Of a stretch of DNA of 64,000 bases, positions 15,650 through 25,386 are shown in pieces; within the stretch, counting starts at the first letter, position 1, and each line of letters starts with the position of its first letter. A program made the translations under genes and the position numbers. Source of the DNA: Bacteroidales bacterium (GTDB taxonomy: Bacteria > Bacteroidota > Bacteroidia > Bacteroidales > P3); NCBI GenBank assembly GCA_017616895.1, contig JAFZXE010000010.1:186001-250000 (forward strand), given 5' to 3'. The notes below the pieces were generated by a model. That model ran no database searches, was not told the origin of the DNA, and was given only the letters and a program-made list of their open reading frames with translations.

Positions 15650-16501
15650 TTAGAGCGAATTGTATGCAGGAGAGAAGGTGTCGCCCGCTTTTATGTCGCC
15701 TGTGGTGAATCCTTTCTTGAGCCAACGGCTACGCTGGGCGGAGGTGCCGTGATTGAAGGTTTCGGGTGTGGTGTAGCCACGCGCTTTCTTCTGGAGGTAG
15801 TCGTCGCCGATCTTGCCTGCGGTGTTGATGGCCTCATCGATGTCGCCGTCGTCGAGCGAGCCGAACATCTTGTTCTCATGATGAGCCCATACGCCAGCAT
15901 AGAAGTCGGCTTGGAGTTCAAGACGGACGCTTATCTTATTGCTCTCTTCTTTGGACACAGAGGCCATATTGCGGTGAGCCTCGTTAAGTGTGCCGAGCAG
16001 GTTCTGGACATGATGGCCCACCTCGTGGGCAATGACGTAGGCGTAGGCGAAGTCGCCGTCGGCTCCGATGGTCTTCTTCATGTCGGCAAAGAAGTCGAGG
16101 TCGATATAGACGCTGCGGTCGGCTGAGCAATAGAAAGGACCCGACGAGGCGGATGCGCCGCCACAGCCGCTCTGGACGCTGCCCTTGAAGAGGACAAGCT
16201 TGGGGGGCTCGTAGGTGCGGCCCATCTTCTTGAAGAGTTCTGTCCACACATCTTCGGTGCTGGCGAGTATCTGGCTTGCGAACACCTCCAGTTCTTTCTC
16301 CTGCTCGGTTGCGACGAACTCGGTGGTTTCTGTCTGCTGGTTGCCGAGCTGCTGAAGTGCCGAACTGGGGTCTTTGCCCATAAGGAGTGCTATGAGAGCT
16401 ATCACTATGGCGCCGCCGATGCCGCCGCCGACTGCTATCTTGCCGCCTTTACCACGACGGTCTTCAACATTGCTGCTTTTACGTCTGCCTGTAAGATCCA
16501 T
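15650..16501 (-). CDS. ypfJ: YpfJ-family neutral zinc metallopeptidase
   Basis: This 283-residue protein has HEVGHH at 159-164 (zinc-binding HExxH), SGCGGASASSGPFYC at 111-125, and YIDLDFFADM before the active site, the YpfJ / Zn-peptidase pattern. A downstream ELQADFYAGVWAHH supplies the third ligand (Glu) region. The N-terminus RRKSSNVEDRRGKGG is followed by one membrane segment (about 22-41), so it is a membrane-anchored protein with the catalytic part outside the cytoplasm. The substrate is unknown. It lies 25 bp after tyrS in the same direction, and the gap is filled by AATTGAA-type heptamers. The length is usual for the family. Confidence 0.92.
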   Translation of the reverse strand: MDLTGRRKSSNVEDRRGKGGKIAVGGGIGGAIVIALIALLMGKDPSSALQQLGNQQTETTEFVATEQEKELEVFASQILASTEDVWTELFKKMGRTYEPPKLVLFKGSVQSGCGGASASSGPFYCSADRSVYIDLDFFADMKKTIGADGDFAYAYVIAHEVGHHVQNLLGTLNEAHRNMASVSKEESNKISVRLELQADFYAGVWAHHENKMFGSLDDGDIDEAINTAGKIGDDYLQKKARGYTTPETFNHGTSAQRSRWLKKGFTTGDIKAGDTFSPAYNSL

Positions 16502-16504
16502 ACG

Positions 16505-16525
16505 AATTGAAAATTGAGAATTGAT
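16505..16525. repeat. 7-bp tandem array AATTGAA/AATTGAG
   Basis: Three heptamers in register (AATTGAA, AATTGAG, AATTGAT) occupy nearly the whole gap between the ypfJ start and the tyrS stop. The same word fills 26254-26281. Confidence 0.85.
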
Positions 16526-16526
16526 A

Positions 16527-17807
16527 TTAAACTACACTTATGATATAATAGTTCTTCTTACCTTTCTGGAAGAGGAGTAGTCCCGACTGAAGGATGTCGG
16601 CGGAGGTGACCTTATAGTCCTCGCCTATCTTCTGTTTGTTGAGCGAAATGGAGTTCTGCTTGAGCTCGCGGCGTATCTCGCCTTTGGAGGCGAACATAGC
16701 GGTTTCGGCAGCGCAGAGGTCGATGGCGCTGACGCCCTGCTCGAGAAGGCTGCGGCTGACGGTGAACTGCGGAACGCCGTCGAACACAGAGAGCAGAGTG
16801 GCGCGGTCGAGGGTGTTGAGCTGCTCGGTGGTGCCTTTGCCGAACAGGAGCTCGGAGGCGGCGACGGCGGTCTCGTAATCCTTGACGCTGTGTACGCGGC
16901 AGGTGATATCCTTAGCGAGAGCCTTCTGCAGCACACGACGTTCGGGCGCCTGAGCATGTTCGGCTTCGAGGGCTTCAATCTCTTCCTTCGAGAGGAGGGT
17001 GAAGATACGTATGTAGCGAGCGGTGTCGATATCGGAGCAGTTGAGCCAGAACTGGTAGAACTTGTATGGAGAAGTCTTCTCCGGGTCGAGCCACACGTTG
17101 CCGCCTTCGGTCTTGCCAAACTTGGTGCCGTCGGCCTTAGTGATGAGCGGACAGGTGAGCGCGTATGCCTCGCCACCTTCCATGCGGCGGATGAGTTCGG
17201 TGCCGGTGGTTATGTTGCCCCATTGATCGGAGCCACCCATCTGGAGGCGGCAGTTCTTTGTGCGATAAAGGGTGAGGTAGTCGAATCCCTGAAGGAGCTG
17301 GTAGGAGAACTCGGTGAAGGAGATGCCCGTCTCCATACGCTTCTGGACGGAGTCTTTAGCCATCATATAGTTGACGGTGATGTGCTTGCCCACGTCGCGG
17401 ATGAAATCGAGGAAGAGGTAGTCTTTCATCCAGTCGTAGTTGTTGAGAATCTCTGCGCCGTTGACGGGGTTGTCGAAATCGAGGAATTTCTCGAGCTGAT
17501 GCTTGATGCAGTCAACATTATGCTGCACCTCGTCGGGGGTGAGGAGACGGCGTTCGGCGGCTTTGAAGGATGGGTCGCCTATCATACCTGTTGCGCCACC
17601 CACGACGGCGAGGGGCTTATGTCCAGCCAGCTGGAGATGTTTGAGGAGCATGATGCTGACGAGGTGACCGATATGGAGAGAGTCGGCCGTAGGGTCGATG
17701 CCGACGTAGGCGGTGGTCATCTCTTTGGCGAGCTGTTCCTCTGTGCCCGGCATCATGGAGTGAATCATATTACGCCACTTGAGTTCTTTTACGAGATCTG
17801 TGTTCAT
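16527..17807 (-). CDS. tyrS: Tyrosine-tRNA ligase
   Basis: This 426-residue class I aminoacyl-tRNA synthetase charges tRNA-Tyr. It has HIGH at 45-48 (SLHIGHLV), [11 protein letters not shown] at 70-80, the tyrosine pocket [11 protein letters not shown] at 189-199 and the KMSKS-equivalent KFGKT at 229-233. The C-terminal S4-like part ends with [14 protein letters not shown]...[12 protein letters not shown]. Length and motifs are normal. It precedes ypfJ in the same direction and is separated from the upstream T9SS protein gene by a terminator, so it has its own promoter, which I cannot place with confidence. Confidence 0.97.
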   Translation of the reverse strand: MNTDLVKELKWRNMIHSMMPGTEEQLAKEMTTAYVGIDPTADSLHIGHLVSIMLLKHLQLAGHKPLAVVGGATGMIGDPSFKAAERRLLTPDEVQHNVDCIKHQLEKFLDFDNPVNGAEILNNYDWMKDYLFLDFIRDVGKHITVNYMMAKDSVQKRMETGISFTEFSYQLLQGFDYLTLYRTKNCRLQMGGSDQWGNITTGTELIRRMEGGEAYALTCPLITKADGTKFGKTEGGNVWLDPEKTSPYKFYQFWLNCSDIDTARYIRIFTLLSKEEIEALEAEHAQAPERRVLQKALAKDITCRVHSVKDYETAVAASELLFGKGTTEQLNTLDRATLLSVFDGVPQFTVSRSLLEQGVSAIDLCAAETAMFASKGEIRRELKQNSISLNKQKIGEDYKVTSADILQSGLLLFQKGKKNYYIISVV

Positions 17808-17877
17808 CGAAGTAAGTGCTATTAATAAAGTTGAACTAAGTTATATTATAGGTATGGTTTTGCTATTGGAGTATCAT

Positions 17878-17914
17878 AAAAAAGGGGGTCGGTCGGAAAG
17901 CCGCACCCCCTTTT
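17878..17914 (-). terminator. Intrinsic terminator of the propeller T9SS gene
   Basis: On the minus strand AAAAGGGGG pairs with CCCCCTTTTTT around an inner CGG/CCG stem and an 8-base loop. It lies 20 bp after the stop of the gene at 17934. Confidence 0.85.
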
Positions 17915-17933
17915 GTTATCTGCATGTAATAAC

Positions 17934-20900
17934 TTATCTCACGACCAACTTTGAGGTTGCGGTTGCTTTGCCGCTGACCACGTTGACGATATAGATACCT
18001 TTACGCAGGTTCTGGCAGTTGAGCTGAGTCTTATGGTTGCCAGCATCAATACGGCCGAGGTTCTCGGTGAAGACCACCTTGCCGCTCATGTCGAACACGC
18101 GAACCATAGTGTTGGCGTTCTCAGAGAGGTTGATGTCGATGGTAGCCTGAGAGGAGGTCGGGTTAGGATAGATGGAGACGCTGGTCTTGCCGGTTGCCAC
18201 AACTTCGGGGACGCCGAGGAAACCTGGGTCAACGACGGTGTTGCTCGTGTCGGTAACATATTTCTTGTCCATGAATATTCCACGACCGTAAGTACCGAAA
18301 TACATTGCATAAGGATACTTGGTCTTGACGAAGACGTTGTTTTCCTCGTTGATACCATTGTGGGTGAGCAGGGCGATACTCTTGAGAGTGTCTGTCTGCT
18401 GGTGGATTGCAGTCACGGGGACGCCGTTGAACTCGCCATAAGTTTCCCACGAAGGAGTTCCGGCAAACGAGCTCGCCGATGCCACAAAGACACCGTCTTC
18501 GGTACCGACATAGACCTCACCAGTGGTATATTCAACCATAGCGGAATATACAGGAATCTTTGCTTCGGCTACAGATTTGGCCTGAGCGGTATAAGACGCC
18601 TGGGAAGCATTGTCGAACACAACCACATTAGGTTCTGCATCGTCATAGCCGCCGAAGGTAACAACCAAACAGTCTTTACCGTCGCGCTGGTCAATATTCA
18701 TAGAGGTGACCGGGCGGGCGAAGTTAGTGCTGCCATTGAACATCAGAGTGTCTTTAATCATCTGGCAATTCGGTGAGAGATAGTTGAAATAAAGACCCAC
18801 AGCGCTATTGGTATCGTTAAGCTCTATGCTATTCAACCCTCTGGTACGCAAGATGAAGTATGAATTGTTAGCGCTATCCGAAACGGCCGCATAAGCAGCG
18901 TCGCCATTTCTAGACATAGCTACGTGACGGATATTGTAGCCGTCGGTAGAATTAACGATGAAGAGCTTGGCCCACTCCATCGTAGCACTATAGTTACCCA
19001 TTCCGTGTTCTTCGGAAGACCACACTCTTCTGAAATCCATCGGATTCCACGCCATCAGTACGGCACTCATAATGAACTTGGCTCCAGATCTGTATTTAGC
19101 AGTCATCATGGCGCGGCTGTGATAAGGAGACTGGACCTTAAGCTTCATGTTTGAATTGGTAAGCACAAAATCTTCGGTGAAAGTATATTCAAACGGGTAG
19201 CCGAAGAACGAAGGATGTGAGAAAACCATCTTATCACCAGCCTGGATAGTGAAAGGCAGGCTGTTGAAGACAGAGTCGATAATGCGACCGGCATTGTCCA
19301 TCGAGTCTTTTTTGTTAAGTTGGATTCTTTCATCGCCACGAATAACAAAACCGAGTGTATCTATAGTTACCGTCAGGGAATCCTTTATCTCAGTGTTGTT
19401 CATTGTTTCCCAAAGGTGGAGGGCTGGCCTATTGTAACCAAATCCAGGCACATTGCTGAAAAAGCCTTCGCCGGTTGTCCAAGTCTGGGTTTGGGTGTAG
19501 TCGCTATAGTCGTTGTAAGTACGGCCAAACTGAAGGTCGTCGGCAGAGACCATCAAACCACGAGCCGGGGTGGGAAGAGCTCTCTGGAAACGAGAAGCAG
19601 CACAAGGACCACCACTACCAGCGAAGATGACGTTGGCGCTGTGGTTGACTTCGGCGTCGTCAGCACCAGAACGAGAAGCGAGGAACGGACAAGCCAAATC
19701 GGTAGCACCCATAATCAGAGAACCATCGGGGCAGATTGCGAAATCGACAACTGGGGTAGCATTAAGACCAAACGAAATGTTCTCGAAATAATTCAAAGAA
19801 ACGCTGTGATATACGCCGCCGTTGGTTGCAACAAAGAAAGACTCACCATCTTGCAGAATCTGCTTGATACCAGAGTGAACAGCCATGGGGTTGTTATAGA
19901 CATACGACATATAGTCACCCATGTTGAGCGAAGACTCGCTGTATGAATTGTTTGTCCACTGGAAGATAGCATCCTCGATATAGCCACGACCTGTCCAGAT
20001 TGTTTCGCCTCCGATATAGATAATCTTGGGGTCAACGGCATCAACGGTGATTGAACCACAATTCTCACCATTACGGAGCGATGAGAACGGCTTGACAGAA
20101 GAGGTGTTGAGTTTCAACCATGTCTGCTGATCTTTCGAGAGATAGACGCCTGTGAAAGTACCCTCGGTGGTGAATACCATTGCATAAAAATATCTTGCAT
20201 CAGAAGGAGCAACGGCTATTTTGATATTGCCGCCAGCCTCAGCGAAAAGAGACTCGTTGACAGTGATGCAAATCGGAGCCTGCACGTTGGCGTCGTTCTC
20301 GACATTGGAAATGCGATAGATGGCACCAGGAGTGGTGAAATAGAGGATTTTCCTGGTAGGAACGATTTCGAGGTCACGGACAGCGCCGTCGAAAACCTTT
20401 GTGCTGGTAGCCCAGTCGTCGGTGGTGGTGTAAAGGCCGTTTTCTGTGGCGGCAAACTGACGGTGAATCGCACCACTCTCATAGATCGAAAGCTCATTGA
20501 TGAAATAAAAATCACCGTTGTCAGCGGGGTCAATCAATTGGGTGAACGTTTCGTCCTGCAACTTCCAAAGACCGCGACCACGAGATGCCATTGCAGCTGT
20601 GTCGTTACCAAGCACATATCCTTTCTCGCCGGTACCGATGAATATGACGCCAGCGTCGTTTTTAACCAAAGAGGTGATGGGAAGTGTGAGCTGGCTGCCG
20701 TTGGGCAGATAGCAAGGCATAAAATGCCATCTGTCGAAAGCATTGGCGGCGGTTTTCTTGTAGAGGCCACCCAGAGCAGTACCGGCATAGATTGTTTCGC
20801 CGTCCATCAGTAGGGCAGAAACCCTGCCACCGATGTTTTCAGGACCGATTTCCTGCAGGTTGGAGACGTTGTAATTGGCTTTTGTCTGCGCATCGGCTAC

Positions 20901-20960
20901 GGCCGAAAAACAAAGCAACAAACCTGCGAAGAGGCCGAGAAGTAGTTCTTTACTTTTCAT
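17934..20960 (-). CDS. T9SS type A sorted protein with beta-propeller-like repeats
   Basis: This 1008-residue protein has a signal peptide (MKSKELLLGLFAGLLLCFSA..ADAQ). The N-terminal half has repeated short-strand units with turn motifs such as GGRVSALLMDGETIYAGTAL, GVIFIGTGEKGYV and AATENGLYTTTDDWATSTKV, which point to a sialidase/BNR-like or two-component-sensor-like beta propeller. Later units are IYIGGETIWTG, FVATNGGVYHS and VYVGTEDGVFVAS. The last about 80 residues are a T9SS type A tail: VSIYPNPTSSQATIDIN, FDMSGKVVF, KGIYIVNVVSG..SKLVVR. It should be exported through the type IX system to the surface. The function is unknown. It has its own promoter and terminator. Confidence 0.85.
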   Translation of the reverse strand: MKSKELLLGLFAGLLLCFSAVADAQTKANYNVSNLQEIGPENIGGRVSALLMDGETIYAGTALGGLYKKTAANAFDRWHFMPCYLPNGSQLTLPITSLVKNDAGVIFIGTGEKGYVLGNDTAAMASRGRGLWKLQDETFTQLIDPADNGDFYFINELSIYESGAIHRQFAATENGLYTTTDDWATSTKVFDGAVRDLEIVPTRKILYFTTPGAIYRISNVENDANVQAPICITVNESLFAEAGGNIKIAVAPSDARYFYAMVFTTEGTFTGVYLSKDQQTWLKLNTSSVKPFSSLRNGENCGSITVDAVDPKIIYIGGETIWTGRGYIEDAIFQWTNNSYSESSLNMGDYMSYVYNNPMAVHSGIKQILQDGESFFVATNGGVYHSVSLNYFENISFGLNATPVVDFAICPDGSLIMGATDLACPFLASRSGADDAEVNHSANVIFAGSGGPCAASRFQRALPTPARGLMVSADDLQFGRTYNDYSDYTQTQTWTTGEGFFSNVPGFGYNRPALHLWETMNNTEIKDSLTVTIDTLGFVIRGDERIQLNKKDSMDNAGRIIDSVFNSLPFTIQAGDKMVFSHPSFFGYPFEYTFTEDFVLTNSNMKLKVQSPYHSRAMMTAKYRSGAKFIMSAVLMAWNPMDFRRVWSSEEHGMGNYSATMEWAKLFIVNSTDGYNIRHVAMSRNGDAAYAAVSDSANNSYFILRTRGLNSIELNDTNSAVGLYFNYLSPNCQMIKDTLMFNGSTNFARPVTSMNIDQRDGKDCLVVTFGGYDDAEPNVVVFDNASQASYTAQAKSVAEAKIPVYSAMVEYTTGEVYVGTEDGVFVASASSFAGTPSWETYGEFNGVPVTAIHQQTDTLKSIALLTHNGINEENNVFVKTKYPYAMYFGTYGRGIFMDKKYVTDTSNTVVDPGFLGVPEVVATGKTSVSIYPNPTSSQATIDINLSENANTMVRVFDMSGKVVFTENLGRIDAGNHKTQLNCQNLRKGIYIVNVVSGKATATSKLVVR

Positions 20961-21013
20961 AAGTTATTATTGATTAATTTGTTATTCGATACAAATACAC
21001 TTACAATAGGTAG

Positions 21014-21043
21014 CAAAGATACTATTTTTTTTTGTTTATACAA
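21014..21043 (-). promoter_or_regulatory. Promoter of the propeller T9SS gene
   Basis: The minus strand has TTG (21043-21041), 19 bp, then TATCTTTG (21021-21014), an exact Bacteroidota layout, 53 bp before the start codon at 20960. Confidence 0.85.
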
Positions 21044-21160
21044 CCTTTTCTAAAAAAAGTGTTTTTATTTTGAGGAAAATATCGTCAGCAACAGGAGTGG
21101 TCGTGTCGTTTTTTACGACAGACGGAGGATTTTTGGGGGCGCGAAAAAAAAGAGGGAGAG

Positions 21161-21281
21161 TTGATTGGGTGTTGATTGGGTGTTGGTTGGGTGTTGGTTG
21201 GGAGCTGGTTGTGAGTTTATTGGGAGTTTATTGGGAGTTTATAGGGAGTTTATAGGGTGTTAATAGGGTGTTGGTACGGAG
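21161..21281 (+). repeat. 11-bp tandem array, 11 units
   Basis: The units, in unbroken register, include TTGATTGGGTG (twice), TTGGTTGGGTG, TTGGTTGGGAG, CTGGTTGTGAG, TTTATTGGGAG (twice), TTTATAGGGAG, TTTATAGGGTG, TTAATAGGGTG and TTGGTACGGAG. Neighbouring units are more alike than distant ones, as expected from stepwise duplication and drift. Confidence 0.93.
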
Positions 21282-21626
21282 TTGATGCGGTTAATGGTTC
21301 AGGGTTAGGGGGTTATGTTTGACTGGATGCTTTTATAGGTTGGATAGGTTGGGGTTCAGTCGATTAGCTGTGAGTGAATTGTGGATGCAAAAGTACGAAA
21401 AATCTTTTGCGGTTTACGAATGGGCAGGTAATTTTTAACATTTTTTAGGGAAGCGTTACAGCGTTTCGGTGTTACAGTTAGTTTTTTGAGGTGACCTTGA
21501 TTTTTTTCGAGTGGAGATGAAACATTTTAATAAATGTATCGTTATTATAATAAAAATAAAACAGAAGATTTTCACACCCTACGGAAGAAAGTATTTTACG
21601 CACGATTAAACTTTTGAAAATCAAAC

Positions 21627-24233
21627 ATGGACAGCAGCAAGAAGATAAGCAGGATGACCCGAGCGGTTTTGGCATGTGTTTTTGTGCTGCTTGGTGCGTA
21701 TGGAGGAAGGTCATGGGGACAATGCGACAACGGTATGGAGGGGCGAGATTTCTGGCTGATGTTTTTGCACAATGCCGAAGGTGTCAATGGGGTTGACAGC
21801 CTTCCCGAGTTGTCGGTTGTGGCGGCGGCCTCATATACGACTGAAATACAGGTCAGCATACCACAGGCGGGATGGGCGGACACAGTAGTAGCGCAACCTG
21901 GGGAGGTTGTGCGTGTGGTGCTGCCGTATGAGTTGGCACACGGATTGCCGTATGCGGAAGTGTTGGGAACGGGCGTGCATGTGACCAGCGACGAACCGAT
22001 AGCGCTGTATGCGTCAAATTTCAGGTTTAGGATGTTCGACATGACCTCGGTACTGCCGACGGAGATGTTGGATACGACTTACATTATGCAGACGTTTGAC
22101 GGCACCAATAGCACGGATTTTGACGAGGTCGGTTTCGTAGCGGTGGAGGACAGCACCGAATTGTGCATAGTCTTTCGTTCATATACGTCAATACTGTATC
22201 AGTATGGCGACTACGAGTACCCTATGGCTTTATCCTTGGGGTCTCACGATACGCTGCGAACCGTGCTTATGAGCGGAGAAACGTGCCAGTTGCGTACCAC
22301 TGGTTACCCGATGACATTCTCTGGCGTCAAGGTGTTTTCGAACGGCAAGCCATTCGGCGCGTTTCAGGGATCAGGGGAATGTAATGTAGTATTAGGAAAC
22401 GCTGCCGTATTCAGCACACTTGACCACCTGTATGAACAGACGATACCCACGAAATACTGGGGAAGGAAGTTTCTGGTGATACCGACATTCGACTATGGAG
22501 TCGGGAGCGACCTCATAGAAGTGACATCTGCCGCAGACAACTGCGAGGTGCGTTTCAACGGCGATTCGGTACGCCGACTTGCCGAGGGAGAAACATTTCT
22601 TATAGAGTTGCGGCAAATGGCGGCCAGTCATGGAGGCGAAACGGAAGGATACCTGATAGAAACGAGCGAGCAGGCGTGTGTGATACAATACATGGGTGTA
22701 GATACTATCACAGATGGAAACGAATTCAACCAATACCACAATATAGGCGACCCGTCGTCGGTGTATATACCGCCGGTAGAGCAAGGGCCGCCGTCGATGC
22801 GGTTTCAGACGGTGAACACCGCAGCGATACAGCAGCACTATGTGAACATCACGGCACGAACGGAAGACACAGCATCTGTGAGATTTGACGGAGAGCATCT
22901 GAACTTCACACCGTTGGATTGCGGATACAGTTTTGCGAAGGTGATGGCGCCCGAGGGAGTTCACAATATCACGTCGAACCACAGCAGGGTTCTGGCAATC
23001 GTGTATGGGCGAGGAAACAGGGAAAGCTATGCGTATATAGCGGGTATGTCAACCAGCAATTTGAAATACAGGCTTTTTGCGAACGATGTGGATATTACGT
23101 TCAGAAGCGACACTATACGGCTTTGCGAAGGAGACAAGATGAATTTTCTGCTGCGAGGCGAAGATGAAAATGCGCAGATAACGTGGCTGAGAAACGGCAT
23201 CGATGTAAACGAGCACGACAGCACCTATCTGTTTCAAACAGATATGGAGGAGACCTACATCGTGGAGACAGTCCTTCCGGACAACTGCGACACGCTTAGG
23301 ACGTATTTGTCAGTGTCGCATGACACAATACGAATCGATACAACGATATGCGGAGGTACTGCATACGAGATTGAGGACACACCTTACGCTGCAGCCGGGA
23401 CCTATTTTATCAAGACAGGAGAATGGGGCGACTGTTCTATCACGAACCTAAACTTACAAGTCAAGCAAGTACCGAGCCTTGAGATTGAGACAGAAATTGA
23501 CTGCGAAAAAGAGAGCCAGCGAGTGACGGTGACCGTGACCTCGGACACAGTTGAACCGCTGTGGTGGCGAGCCGTACCGGAAGACGAATCGCTTTACGGA
23601 CATGAGCAAGACGACACAATATGGGTAGAGCCTATGAGTGAACAAGGATGGTATGAAGTGACGGTGGGCGATATGTGCAAAGCTAGCAAGAGCGTGACGA
23701 TTGATCGAGTGGTTGCGGCAATGGCAGAATTGAAAGTAACCCCAGAGCGACTCACTCCAAACGACATGAGCTTCATGGCATACGACCTATCGACAGACAT
23801 CGGAAGAGAATGGTATGTGGATGGTGTTCAAATGGATGAGTACGGCAGAACCCTATTGTACTACACCAGCGAAGATGAAGACAGTCTTCTTGTGACGCTT
23901 ATGGTATGGAACGGGCAATGCCAAGACACCGCCGAAGTATGGGTACACCTTGACCGAGAGGCACTGTGGATACCCAACGTATTCACGCCAAAGGAAGAAA
24001 CAAACAACAAATTCGCCGTTGTAGGAAGAGATGTCGAGCTGGTGAGCATCGACATATACAACCGACGGGGTGTATTGGTTTACCATAGTGACGATCCAAC
24101 CAAAGGATGGGACGGAACTCACGGAGGAAAACTATGCCCACAGGAAGCATACGTATGGCAGCTAAAGTACGTGGCAAAATCAACACGAAACTCATATAAG
24201 ACAAAAACCGGTACAGTAATGCTTATGCGGTAA
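21627..24233 (+). CDS. IgGFc-binding-like protein with gliding-motility-associated C-terminal (CHU_C) domain
   Basis: This 868-residue exported protein has its signal peptide at about 12-31. The mature N-terminus (GMEGRDFWLMFLHN) and the repeated LYASNFRFRMFDMTSVLPTE pattern match the IgGFc_binding N-terminal domain seen in Bacteroidota surface proteins. Ig-like or SprB-like segments follow in the middle (LCEGDKMNFLLRGEDENAQI; TICGGTAYEIEDTPYAAAGT). The last about 85 residues are a type B T9SS signal: WIPNVFTPKEETNNKFAVVG, VSIDIYNRRGVLVY, KGWDGTHGGKLCPQEAYVWQ, KTGTVMLMR. Type B cargos are usually exported by T9SS and often attached or assembled by SprF-like partners, none of which is seen here. 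A role in adhesion is an inference. It is divergent from the propeller gene. Confidence 0.85.
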   Translation: MDSSKKISRMTRAVLACVFVLLGAYGGRSWGQCDNGMEGRDFWLMFLHNAEGVNGVDSLPELSVVAAASYTTEIQVSIPQAGWADTVVAQPGEVVRVVLPYELAHGLPYAEVLGTGVHVTSDEPIALYASNFRFRMFDMTSVLPTEMLDTTYIMQTFDGTNSTDFDEVGFVAVEDSTELCIVFRSYTSILYQYGDYEYPMALSLGSHDTLRTVLMSGETCQLRTTGYPMTFSGVKVFSNGKPFGAFQGSGECNVVLGNAAVFSTLDHLYEQTIPTKYWGRKFLVIPTFDYGVGSDLIEVTSAADNCEVRFNGDSVRRLAEGETFLIELRQMAASHGGETEGYLIETSEQACVIQYMGVDTITDGNEFNQYHNIGDPSSVYIPPVEQGPPSMRFQTVNTAAIQQHYVNITARTEDTASVRFDGEHLNFTPLDCGYSFAKVMAPEGVHNITSNHSRVLAIVYGRGNRESYAYIAGMSTSNLKYRLFANDVDITFRSDTIRLCEGDKMNFLLRGEDENAQITWLRNGIDVNEHDSTYLFQTDMEETYIVETVLPDNCDTLRTYLSVSHDTIRIDTTICGGTAYEIEDTPYAAAGTYFIKTGEWGDCSITNLNLQVKQVPSLEIETEIDCEKESQRVTVTVTSDTVEPLWWRAVPEDESLYGHEQDDTIWVEPMSEQGWYEVTVGDMCKASKSVTIDRVVAAMAELKVTPERLTPNDMSFMAYDLSTDIGREWYVDGVQMDEYGRTLLYYTSEDEDSLLVTLMVWNGQCQDTAEVWVHLDREALWIPNVFTPKEETNNKFAVVGRDVELVSIDIYNRRGVLVYHSDDPTKGWDGTHGGKLCPQEAYVWQLKYVAKSTRNSYKTKTGTVMLMR

Positions 24234-24336
24234 TCTCAATAACAATCACAATAAAGGTTGGTGGGAGGCGTTAATAAATAATGTTCCCGCGAGGACGGCG
24301 GGATTGGAACGAACAATAACAAAAAATTACACAAAT

Positions 24337-25332
24337 ATGAACGAGACAGTTAACATACAGGAGCTGAACGAGCGCATAGAGCGCGAGAGTGCTTTTGTGG
24401 ATGCGCTGGTTATGGAACTGCGCAAGAACATCATTGGTCAGAAACACATGGTGGAGAGCATGATGATTGGCTTGCTGAGCAACGGCCACATTTTGCTCGA
24501 GGGTGTGCCGGGATTGGCAAAAACGCTCACCATCACAAGCCTTGCGCAGGCGATAGACGCGCGATTCAGCAGGATTCAGTTTACGCCCGACCTGTTGCCG
24601 GCCGACCTGATCGGCACGTTGATTTACAGCCAGAAGAACGAGAACTTCGTGGTGAAGAAAGGACCTATCTTCTCGAATTTCATTCTGGCGGATGAGATTA
24701 ACCGTGCTCCGGCGAAGGTGCAGAGCGCGCTGCTGGAGGCGATGCAGGAGCGTCAAGTGACCATCGGCGAATCGACCTACAAGCTCGACGAGCCGTTCCT
24801 GGTGATGGCGACGCAGAACCCGATAGAGCAAGAAGGCACCTATCCCCTACCCGAGGCACAGGTGGACCGTTTCATGCTGAAGGTGGTCATCAACTATCCG
24901 CAGCGCGACGAGGAGCGTCAGATACTGCACAAGAGCATACACGGCGAGTTTGAAAGCCAGCGTCCCATTCTGAAGCCCGAAGACATCATCAAGGCCCGCA
25001 AGGTGGTGGCCGACGTGTATATGGACGAGAAGATTGAGAACTATATCACAGACATCGTGTTTGCATCGCGCTATCCCGACCAGTACGGCTTGGAGAAGCT
25101 GAAAGGGCTGATAAGCTACGGCGCTTCGCCCCGTGGAAGCATCAACCTGGCGCTTGCCGCCCGCTCGTATGCGTTCATCAAACGTAGAGGTTATGTGATT
25201 CCCGAAGATGTCCGCGCGGTGGCGATGGATGTACTACGTCACAGAATCGGGTTGACCTACGAGGCAGAAGCCGAGAATATCACCAGCGAAGAGATGGTGA
25301 ACGAGATATTGAACAGAGTGGATGTTCCTTGA
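24337..25332 (+). CDS. MoxR-family AAA+ ATPase
   Basis: This 331-residue protein has Walker A GVPGLAKT at 56-63, Walker B FILADE at 115-120, sensor 1 near MATQNPIEQEGTYPLPEAQ, and the arginine-finger region QVDRFMLKV. It is a typical MoxR ATPase, a cytoplasmic chaperone-like protein that works with DUF58 and VWA proteins. It opens the Bat operon (DUF58, membrane protein, BatA, B, C, D-E). The ATG at 24337 is preferred over an upstream TTG because the family begins near NETVNIQELNERI. The 54-bp gap to DUF58 is largely filled by a CTAGA nonamer array. Confidence 0.95.
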   Translation: MNETVNIQELNERIERESAFVDALVMELRKNIIGQKHMVESMMIGLLSNGHILLEGVPGLAKTLTITSLAQAIDARFSRIQFTPDLLPADLIGTLIYSQKNENFVVKKGPIFSNFILADEINRAPAKVQSALLEAMQERQVTIGESTYKLDEPFLVMATQNPIEQEGTYPLPEAQVDRFMLKVVINYPQRDEERQILHKSIHGEFESQRPILKPEDIIKARKVVADVYMDEKIENYITDIVFASRYPDQYGLEKLKGLISYGASPRGSINLALAARSYAFIKRRGYVIPEDVRAVAMDVLRHRIGLTYEAEAENITSEEMVNEILNRVDVP

Positions 25333-25340
25333 TGAGAGAG

Positions 25341-25386
25341 CTAGAAGGACTAGAGTGTCTAGATGTACTAGAAAAGGCTAGATATC
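25341..25386. repeat. 9-bp tandem array beginning CTAGA
   Basis: CTAGAAGGA, CTAGAGTGT, CTAGATGTA, CTAGAAAAGG (10 bp) and CTAGATATC fill the gap up to the ATG of DUF58 at 25387. A loose relative may occur at about 47160-47290. Confidence 0.85.

Larger units (their letters stand above)
20961..21626. other. Long divergent spacer with promoter, 11-bp array and duplicated block
   Basis: No gene is seen in this 666-bp gap between divergent T9SS cargo genes. It contains the propeller-gene promoter, an 11-unit tandem array (21161-21281), a minus-oriented TACTTTTG motif near 21385, the word GCGGTTTACGAATG (about 21411-21424) and GCGTTACAG...GTTACAGTTAG (about 21454-21482). The same order of elements recurs at 44085-44375. 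Confidence 0.75.

Noticed and set aside
21161-21281. CRISPR-like array
   Set aside because: Units are 11 bp, contiguous and degenerate, with no spacers, and no cas genes are near. The same holds for the other tandem tracts.
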